From: Endomychus coccineus | Lineage: Eukaryota > Arthropoda > Insecta > Coleoptera > Endomychidae | Direction: 5' to 3' | Length of the DNA: 64,000 nucleotides | NCBI GenBank assembly: GCA_958510875.1 | Contig: OY294068.1 | Coordinates: 23,478,297 to 23,542,296 of the forward strand | Shown: one piece after another, positions 56,683 through 64,000 of the stretch | How the letters are laid out: the number at the start of each line of letters is the position of its first letter | Position numbering within the stretch: position 1 is the stretch's first letter | Notes under the pieces: model-generated | The model's database searches: none | The model's input: only the letters and a program-made list of their open reading frames with translations | What the model was told of the DNA's origin: nothing | Program-made: the position numbers and the translations under genes

Positions 56683-57534
56683 TATGTTGTGCTCTCTCGG
56701 GTGACTAATATTGAAAAATTGTATATTACGACAAAAAACGATAATTCTACATTCAAGTTTTATAATAATCGAAGGCAAGCTGCATCGGCTGCATCTTTGT
56801 TGCAAGAATTCAAAAGACTGCCTTTAAATAGTGTTCAGACGACAGCTCAAAGTGTCTTAGATTTCATTAGTAATAGAAATGGCATTTCAATAATGACTTT
56901 GAATTGCCAAAGTCTAAATAGTCACAAATACGATTTACAAGATTCAGTTACGAGACAAACAAATGTGTTACTTCTTACCGAAACTTGCATGGCGCATGAT
57001 AATCCGATTGAAATACCTAATTTCAATTGTATTGTTCAATTCAAACGAGACACTGTTCCAGAAGGTGGGGTAGCTATTTACCAAAATAATAATAATGTAA
57101 CTAATATTATGACTCCGAATATTGAAATAAATATTGCACACGTTAACGATGTTAATGTTAGGCGCTCATTTGTTGGAGATATTTGTGCGTGCTTATGCAA
57201 ACTTAGAAATGGCCTACACATAGTCATGGTAGCAATTTACATTTCTCCGAATCTAAAATTAGACGAGGTAGAGCATTTTATTCATCGCACTTTACTGGAG
57301 TACACTGAAAAAGGGTCGAAAATACTTGGTACAAATGGTAATAAATTTCCACTTATCTTGGCTGGCGATTTCAACATCAACTTCGCTGATAAAAAATCAA
57401 AGCGGTTGACAACTTTTCTTTCGGAAAAATTGAATTTGAAAATGAATAATGATCCACAAGTCTCAAACTTATGTCTCTTATTTCAGTTATTCACTTACCA
57501 TAAACCTATAGTTTCAATGATAACAAATTCCTGA
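56683..57534 (+). pseudogene. Helentron: helicase end fused to an AP-type endonuclease
   Basis: YVVLSRVTNIEKLYITTKND at the start is the last PIF1 helicase motif (YVALSRV class). It is followed in the same frame by FKFYNNRRQAASAASLL, EFKRLPLN and then an endonuclease/exonuclease/phosphatase fold: ISIMTLNCQSLNSHKYDL (catalytic Asn), NVLLLTETCM (Glu), GGVAIYQ, YISPNL, LAGDFNINFADKKSKRL (Asp/Asn). The final SDH-type block is reduced to FTYHKPIVSMI after an internal deletion. A helicase with a C-terminal endonuclease is the signature of Helentrons among Helitron transposons. Rep and most of the helicase are missing. The 281-codon open frame begins at a GTG, which is not a real start. Confidence 0.82.
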
Positions 57535-57750
57535 ATAACCTACATGTATTGTAAGATAATAAAAATATTTTAAACGATATTAACTTCTCATTTATTCAAT
57601 AAAAGAAAAAAAATTGTTTTCTTATCGGTCACCACGCTCAAAAAGTGTAACTTGAATTAATATCAAAGAAAAAACTTGAATTGAAATATCAAAGAAAAAA
57701 AAATACTGCATAAATAAAAAAAAAAAAATTATAATTGCATAAGTTGAGAA

Positions 57751-57800
57751 AAAATGCTATGCAATAGCTTTACCGCGGCAGTCCCCGAGTGCCACACGTA
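57751..57800 (+). repeat. Helentron-like terminus on the right
   Basis: TGCTATGCAATAGCTTTACC then GCGGCAGTCCCCGAG resembles the repeat at 56,211 (GCTATTGCATA…AGCTTT…CGCGG) with the first palindrome arms swapped. Could be the far end of the same element. Confidence 0.5.
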
Positions 57801-60214
57801 TCTTTTTTTTATTGATATTTACATCGATGAAAGTAATATTAAACAGCACGAGGACCGAGGATTAAGTAAAGTAGAGAGACTGCCCAAGTAGTTGCGCTGG
57901 CGGCAGTATACATAATACCTAATATACAGGTTCGGAAATTATTTATCTTGGGTATGGTGGCTTCATGAGAACGTAAAGAATAGCTTGCTATATGATAGAG
58001 AGAGCATTACAATTTCAGGCCGGTCAGCTCAGAACGTAGGACGTTAGTATCATACCAGCACCAGTCAGCCGAATGTGCGAGTAGCAGTTAACGCCTCGGG
58101 TGGGGTAAGGGGAGGGGCGCATAGCAGTGCGTCTCTCTTGTTTATGTGGTATTATCATATCATTGCGTTCCTTACTGCATGTGTAGATTTATGTCTATAC
58201 CCCAGAAGAATTATTTCCGATACTGTATATAGCTACAGCGTGATATCACGTAACGGACTCATGGTTTTACGCCCCATCTGAAATAGCTCAACGCGCCTAA
58301 AGAAGTTTTCACTTCAAAAATGTTTTCTCAAACACTGATAACTGATATTCTTAGAACAAGTTTAATAAAATTGTTGTACAAAATTTAGTTGGCCGTGAAC
58401 AAAGTCATGATTTTGTCAAGAAACTAATTTATAAGTGTTTATTGTTGACAGTAGATGTTTCAATAATTTGTTCACTTTTAGTTGCTGTTGTATTGTTACT
58501 TAATTACTATTGCTGTTATTGTTGCTTTTAATTGGATTTCCCTTTCAATGATCAGGTTGATATGCATTTAGTTCTTGGATTCTGTCAAGGTAGCTGCCTC
58601 GAAAGTATCCCCGTCTATCAAGAGAAATATCCAAATCGCAGAATTACAAATCACAAAACTTTTGCAAGACGTCCCAAACTATACCTAACTGTGACCACAT
58701 AATACAATCTACAAAAATCATATTATTGATTTTTATATAATAAAAATTGTCAATTTTTTCATTGCAAATATTACGAACTCGATACTCATTACATTCTTGC
58801 ATTATTCTGCTATTCATTTCTTATGTCTCGATCTACAATTATCCAAGCATGAACTTTCAATTAGTAAGTATCTCGGTAACTGTAGGCTATGCAAATTTAT
58901 GCGCATGACATTTTCGGCTTGAGGTGAATAATAGATTAATTTTTTTCACCTAAATTACTCCAAAATCTGTCTTAATACTTTTGGATAAGTTATAGCTATT
59001 TTTCTAAAACTGAAAATTAATAATCATATTTTGGGCATACTTTAGCTTCCCCAATGCTGAAAATTGAGCCTAATAAACGACGTTTTGATATTATTACGAC
59101 ACAAAGTGATGGAACTGAAAAACGAGTAGCATAAATTTAAATTCTGTCCAACGTTTCCGGTGAATATTACGACACAAAGCGATGACTCGTGTCAACCGGA
59201 TTCTTTAAATATTAAATTTACTGGACATGCACTTGTACAGCATATAACCATATAGTAAGCGATTCATGGGTGTATGGATCAGACAGACAACCATAATTTA
59301 TGGTTACTTTGAATTAGCAGGTCGTTTATCCCTTTAACGACGAGTCGGAAGGAACGCACCAAACTTCGTGTATTAGGACCATTTGTTCAAAAACGCCAGA
59401 TTAATATAAAATTTTGTAATGCCACTTAACTTGGAAACAAATGAGAATCGGACAAGAATAAACGAGTTCCTTCACCATAGTATGTTTCATCGACTTTTAA
59501 GCAATCTTTGGAAAAATCCATCCGTCTGTGTGTCTGGATGTCCGCCACGAAACTTGTCTACACGATAACTCAAAAACCTATCATTTCAAATGGTGACAAA
59601 AATTGTTAGTTGTTCGGTGACGAACCCGAAATCGTGTAATAAACATTCAAACTATTCTGGAGGATCGAAAATTAAAAAAAAAATCGTAACTTCAAAATTT
59701 TTACATTAAAAAAAAAGAAAATTTAAAACTGATATTCACGGTGCGGGTCTAGAAAGCGTCTCTTGTGATTTATCGAATAAACCTCCAGTGAGCAATAATA
59801 TATTCTTTCGATAATATCCAAACCTAGGAAGGATATAACATACACGACTCATCCTGTTGAGAAAACTTACCTGAGCAGCATTTTGATAACAATATTGGCA
59901 TTGTCATTTTTAGCATTAGCATATTCTTATGAGACATTTTTGCAGATACATTATTCAGGGTAAAAATTAAAACTAAGCGTAGTACGTGATTCCAGTTACG
60001 TGTATGGTGCAACGGAATAATTATACTATTTTCATTTTCATTATTATTTTTGCACATTTGGGTTTGAGAGGTTGTCATTGGAGGACAGGTTTAAGGAGTT
60101 TATTCATACCTATATTCTCCTAATGTCCTTAATTATTGAAGTGTGATATTTCAAAGAGTCTGTACCGAGTTATATACAACACGTGCGAAATAATCAATCT
60201 TATTCACTGAAAAT
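57801..60214. other. No recognised gene; GC-richer block at 58,020-58,330
   Basis: The block at 58,020-58,330 differs in composition (G-rich GGGTGGGGTAAGGGGAGGGG, then CACGTAACGGACTCATGG and TAGCTCAACGCGCC) and looks like a dispersed repeat, but I could not place it or find its ends. The rest is anonymous AT-rich sequence. Confidence 0.4.
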
Positions 60215-60262
60215 ACGATTAAAGTACCTTTCAGCTACCATGTGGCCATCATCAGAGTGAAC
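60215..60262 (-). ncRNA. Degenerate hammerhead-like motif
   Basis: Minus strand CTGATGA (60,255-60,249), a stem II-like GGCCA…TAGCT with one mismatch and one G-U, then GAAA (60,232-60,229) and a short AGGTACTT palindrome-like stem III. Stem I is not convincing. Probably the terminus of another decayed PLE. Confidence 0.5.
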
Positions 60263-61537
60263 TAAATTAGAAAACAAAATGTATCTGTTTAAATATTACT
60301 TGGGATTATTAATGCAAACAACGGATTGGCCAAAGCTGGAGATGAATCTGAATTTAATAAATTACTATTTCGCTTATATACCTTGCCGTCCCTTCTAAAT
60401 TACCAAGATATTTGTCCGTACTGATTTAAAAGTGATACATTTTCTTGAGAATGGTGTGACCTGTATTTAAAATAATATATGTTCTGCTAATGCTGATTTA
60501 ATGTTAATATCCACTATTATTCTTTCTTATAAGGTTAAAATGTTGCTTCTAACTAAATTAATTTTTTTTTAACTAAAATACTCCAACTTTCTAGAAAAAG
60601 TCATGAATGAATTTGATTTATCCAACCTCGAACCCCGAACGCTCTCATCAGTGATTAAATAAACTGTTGAATTGAATAAATAGGTTACTTAAATGAACAT
60701 ATGTTTTTTGATTCTTGTTGAATTTATTTTTATTCAGTTGGGCTTCTATTGATATTTATAGCAATGAGAAAACGCACTCAACTTTGAATTTATTGTGAAT
60801 AGTAAATTATAAAAACATTTTATTCAATTTCTTAGCATGAATCACCTTTGTTTACAATTCAAACAGAAGTAGGTACTGGTGAGAAGAGAACCAATAGAAA
60901 AAAAAACAATTCTTACATACCTATAAATTACACAAATTCTAATTATCTCTACAGGAAATATATTATTATCCCTTGGAGAAGAAAATTATAATAGCATTAC
61001 GAATACGGAATAATTTCCAGCACACTTTTAGGTTATCACTTCGAAACCAAACACAGTTATTAATTAAACTACACTCATTCAATTAAATCACTTTCATTTG
61101 AAAACAGTTCGTGTTAATTCAAAAATTATTCAAATTCAGTTTGTTTATCTGATAAACAATAATACGACAAACACACATATCGACAGTTTCCAACGCGCTT
61201 GCCCAGTCGGCAATTCTGAAACTAAACTACGAGAACTCAGTAAAAACGTAGTGCTTGGCAGCTGCAAGCTGCAAGTCGGATTTTTAACAATTTGAAAGAG
61301 TTTTCATTTTGAACAGCATCGCGGCATCTAGCGGAAATATTTCCAACTGTTGACAAGGAACCTATAATTTAAAGGTAGTGGATACAGGGATACTGGACGT
61401 TTATTTTCTTATTCATCCGACTATCGAAATAATAGTAGATTTTCTTATTCGTCCGAAAGGTGTTCATACAGATACTATTGATATACCAAGTTCAATAGTA
61501 TATTCATCTAATTATCGGAGGAATATCTACTTCCAAG
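60263..61537. other. No recognised feature
   Basis: Anonymous AT-rich sequence; short frames only. Confidence 0.35.
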
Positions 61538-61795
61538 CAGAGAGATGTAAGGAAAGAGCGCTAGCGCCATAAGCGTAACGTTAAAAAAATGACCGAGGTT
61601 AAGCGAACTAACAGCTGGAGGATTCATCCCCTCTCTTTACTAAATATCGCCCAACACTCTGTGTAGTATAATAAAAGCTGTTGAGGAGTAGTGGATTTCT
61701 CGCTAGACATAATCCCCCCACCATTCGATTATATGTCTTAAGCCCGGTCACTAAAATAGTGGCTCTCTATCCTTACATCTCTCTGGTGTCTACTG
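61538..61795. repeat. Candidate MITE with short inverted ends
   Basis: CAGAGAGATGTAAGGAAAGAG on the left pairs with CTCTATCCTTACATCTCTCTG on the right (one mismatch in 21). A second internal inverted pair, AGACATAATC…GATTATATGTCT, lies near the right end. No clear target duplication. Confidence 0.65.
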
Positions 61796-62094
61796 ATTAG
61801 TTCAGTCTCTGTTTCGGTTTTCTCATTCTGTTCTGTACTATTAGTGTGACACCCGCTGTGTACTTTACTCAATCCCGGAATCCAGATGGTAAATATTAGG
61901 CGAGGAAATAAAGCACAAAAAAGACTAAAGTAAACCGATTTTTAATCGATTCAGGAATTCATTTCGAAAAAATGTTACCATTTTTTTTCTAATGTGCATT
62001 TTAGCATTTCTACAGAGGAAAATTTATCTCTTTGAATGCACTTTCAGGAAATAATATCAAAAATGTTGAAAACATGTCCAAATATAACCTAAAT

Positions 62095-62655
62095 TTCTCA
62101 CCAGGGGGTTTTTGGGTCGCTGATCACGATTCCGGTGCCAGATTTGAACTACAACGCACCTGGGGCTCAGTACATCCGGGTAATATCGTCGTCTCCAGGG
62201 AATTAGGGAAAAACCTCTTTGGCAATGGAGTGAAACTTAGTGGGGAGGTTCTTTTGTGGTTGCCGGCTGTTACCAAGAGTTTCAATAGTCACCTGGTGCT
62301 CAGGATACCCTGATTATCTAGGTCATCTCCATGGATTGATTTTTAATATGCTCTGAAATGCAACCAAATTCGTCTCTCGGGGGTTTGGGTTTTTGGGGTC
62401 GTTGATCGCGATACCGGTGCCGGATTTGAACTACGGCGCACCTGGGGATCATGCGTTCAACCTCCGTTCTCTTGAGCATACGGGTCGTGACCATTCTAGC
62501 AGGTTTCATCCCATTCCAAAAAATAGTTTCACGAATTCCCTGGAGACGACAATAGTACCAGGATGTCCTGATCCCCAGGTGCACCGTAGTTCAAATCCGG
62601 CACCGGAATCGTGATCAGCGACCCCAAAAACCAAAACCCCGAGAGGAGAATTTGG
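62095..62655. repeat. Foldback with three related segments
   Basis: GGGTCGCTGATCACGATTCC (62,114) followed by GGTGCCAGATTTGAACTAC and CACCTGGGG occurs in plus orientation at 62,103-62,225, again at 62,395-62,455, and as a reverse complement at 62,500-62,645 (GGTGCACC…GTAGTTCAAATCCGGCACC…GGAATCGTGATCAGCGACC). Arms extend to CGTCTCCAGGGAATT. Open frames here are by-products of the repeat. Confidence 0.78.
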
Positions 62656-63360
62656 TTGCATTATGACTTCCAGTTTAACACCCATTTTTTATTTTCAAAA
62701 TCCATTTCCCCTTTTCATTCAAACGTTCTTCCGTTTTGAGATAATTCCAAATCTCATAAAACTTGGGAATGAATTTAGCTTGAATCATACACCGAGAACT
62801 GTAAATAACGTAACGTAAGAAAGATGGGTCTTTATTATTTGTGCAAATCACCTGACGAGGGTTGAAAAGTGTCAGTCAAACGTAATTCTTCCTGTTAGTT
62901 GACTTCAATTTTTTATTTCTTGTTAAAAAAGTATAGGTACTGACAACACTGCAGAAAAAAATTGAGTATATCATTAGTTCAATTTTAAACGCATTTATGC
63001 TTGCATCGAAAATACAATAGGTATTGATTTTGAACTTCTATTATCAATATTTTGAGTTTTCACAATGTTTTGGTTGGAGATACCAGATTAACTGAACATG
63101 CTTAGTAGTCAGACACTATTTTCATGGTTCATCATAATTTTACTTGATTTCTTCACAATAGATGATTATATTTGGTATAAATATCATCCAAGAAAAATCA
63201 CTATATTTTTAAATATTCATCGACATCACTTTGAAGATAACGCAACATGAGTTTGTTCACCTCTTGGATGACTTCATAATAAAGCGACGATGACCAACAT
63301 TATTTCTATCATTCGTTCTAGTTCTGGATTTTCTGACCAATCATTCTTTATTGTTACAAT
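62656..63360. other. No recognised feature
   Basis: No motif found. Confidence 0.35.
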
Positions 63361-63420
63361 TTGAAACAAAGGAATCGAAAATAATGGCATTTGAAACAAA
63401 GGAATCGAAAATAATGGCAT
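63361..63420 (+). repeat. Exact 30-bp tandem duplication
   Basis: Unit TTGAAACAAAGGAATCGAAA plus ATAATGGCAT, twice, no differences. Too short to be more than a recent slippage event. Confidence 0.9.
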
Positions 63421-63899
63421 TTTCCACACCTCAATGGAGCGGGATGAAATATAGGAATAGTTACTAAAAGCTGTTGTAATGGTTAGTTATATAATGACTA
63501 ATCTACAAAGAATAAAATGTTCAACAATTATAATATATTCTGTAGGTAATAACATTTACTGATATAAAAATAGAAAAAAGCATATTTCAATAAGTCATGC
63601 AATTAAAACTTAACATATGGCATTCTTTTTCTCATCTCGTTGTTGTAAAGACGCCTTTCTTTTCGAACCAATGGCTGAAAAATAATACATTTTTATAATA
63701 CTAAAACAACAATTATTATAAATGTACATCACAAAATATCAAACAGTATTTCAATGTAACTCGTCGCATTTAATAAGTGATGTTCTTGGGCGTTAGAATT
63801 AATTCGAGAACCCTTGTCATTTTGACGGTGGTCATGGTACCAAATCTGATTTATGTTTTTACGGAGGAACTAATTGATGGAAAGCGTTACGCGAGAACC

Positions 63900-64000
63900 G
63901 TTACGTGGCTCCGTAACAGGTCTGATTGGTCGAGACCAATAGGCTCCCCCTTCTCTTATACTAGCGCCGAGCGAGCGCGGAAACAACCGAGAGTAGAGGA
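63900..64000 (+). promoter_or_regulatory. Possible plus-strand promoter at the window edge
   Basis: ATTGG (63,924) and GACCAAT (63,935) form paired CCAAT-type sites, followed by a TATA-like TCTTATACTA near 63,955 and a GC-rich stretch AGCGCCGAGCGAGCGCGG. Composition changes sharply from the AT-rich background. No transcript or coding sequence is visible to confirm it. Confidence 0.3.

Noticed and set aside
62032..62614. Open frames of 73-93 codons
   Set aside because: They lie wholly inside the foldback repeat, and similar frames arise from each inverted copy.

Overview
The window reads as AT-rich insect genomic DNA. It is dominated by decayed, nested transposable elements of eukaryotic, arthropod-typical families: Penelope-like elements (PLEs), CR1/Jockey- and R1/I-like non-LTR retrotransposons, mariner, Tigger/pogo, PIF/Harbinger, hAT MITEs, a Helentron and a FLYWCH-MULE fragment. 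The only host gene I can support is one minus-strand exon at 16,207-16,300. It encodes a signal peptide and the first residues of a Semaphorin-1A-type protein and ends in a GTGAGT donor. If that call is right, bases 1-16,200 are its first coding intron, and the leader exons and promoter lie to the right.

Layout. 1-12,800: a non-LTR RT relic; a FLYWCH-MULE relic; two converging PLE copies (A plus strand, B minus strand), B interrupted by a Harbinger element with TTA target duplication; hairpin and foldback repeats; an RNase H relic. 12,800-16,700: intron-like sequence with a three-copy AT-rich repeat, then the semaphorin exon. 16,700-21,700: diverged ~330-bp repeats and two non-LTR relics on opposite strands; the second has an RNase H domain blown up into a 107-bp minisatellite. 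21,735-27,645: PLE copy C, whose linker codons have expanded into a >5-kb tandem array, with a 2,383-bp block then duplicated in tandem. 28,284-29,752: a mariner with an internal duplication. 30,118-34,200: the youngest-looking element, a CR1-like retrotransposon with an intact endonuclease-RT ORF2. 36,130-40,520: another non-LTR element split by a 2.4-kb Tigger. 41,566-54,412: mariner pieces, a hAT MITE, PLE pieces, a Tc1-like fragment and a tRNA-like SINE. 55,687-57,800: Helentron pieces (helicase end fused to an endonuclease). 57,800-64,000: mostly anonymous sequence, two inverted-repeat elements, and a possible promoter at the right edge.

The strongest recurring theme is the PLE family. 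Four copies carry recognisable hammerhead ribozymes (6,356 +, 7,110 -, 21,795 -, 49,819 +), one of them with fully paired stems I and II. Three more degenerate hammerhead-like motifs hint at further PLE families. The most unusual observation is that two unrelated retroelements here have turned a piece of their own protein-coding sequence into satellite-like DNA.

Limits: everything was read by eye. Frames and motifs were checked by hand, families were recognised from protein motifs, and no alignment or database search was run. Boundaries of decayed elements are approximate unless a target-site duplication is stated.
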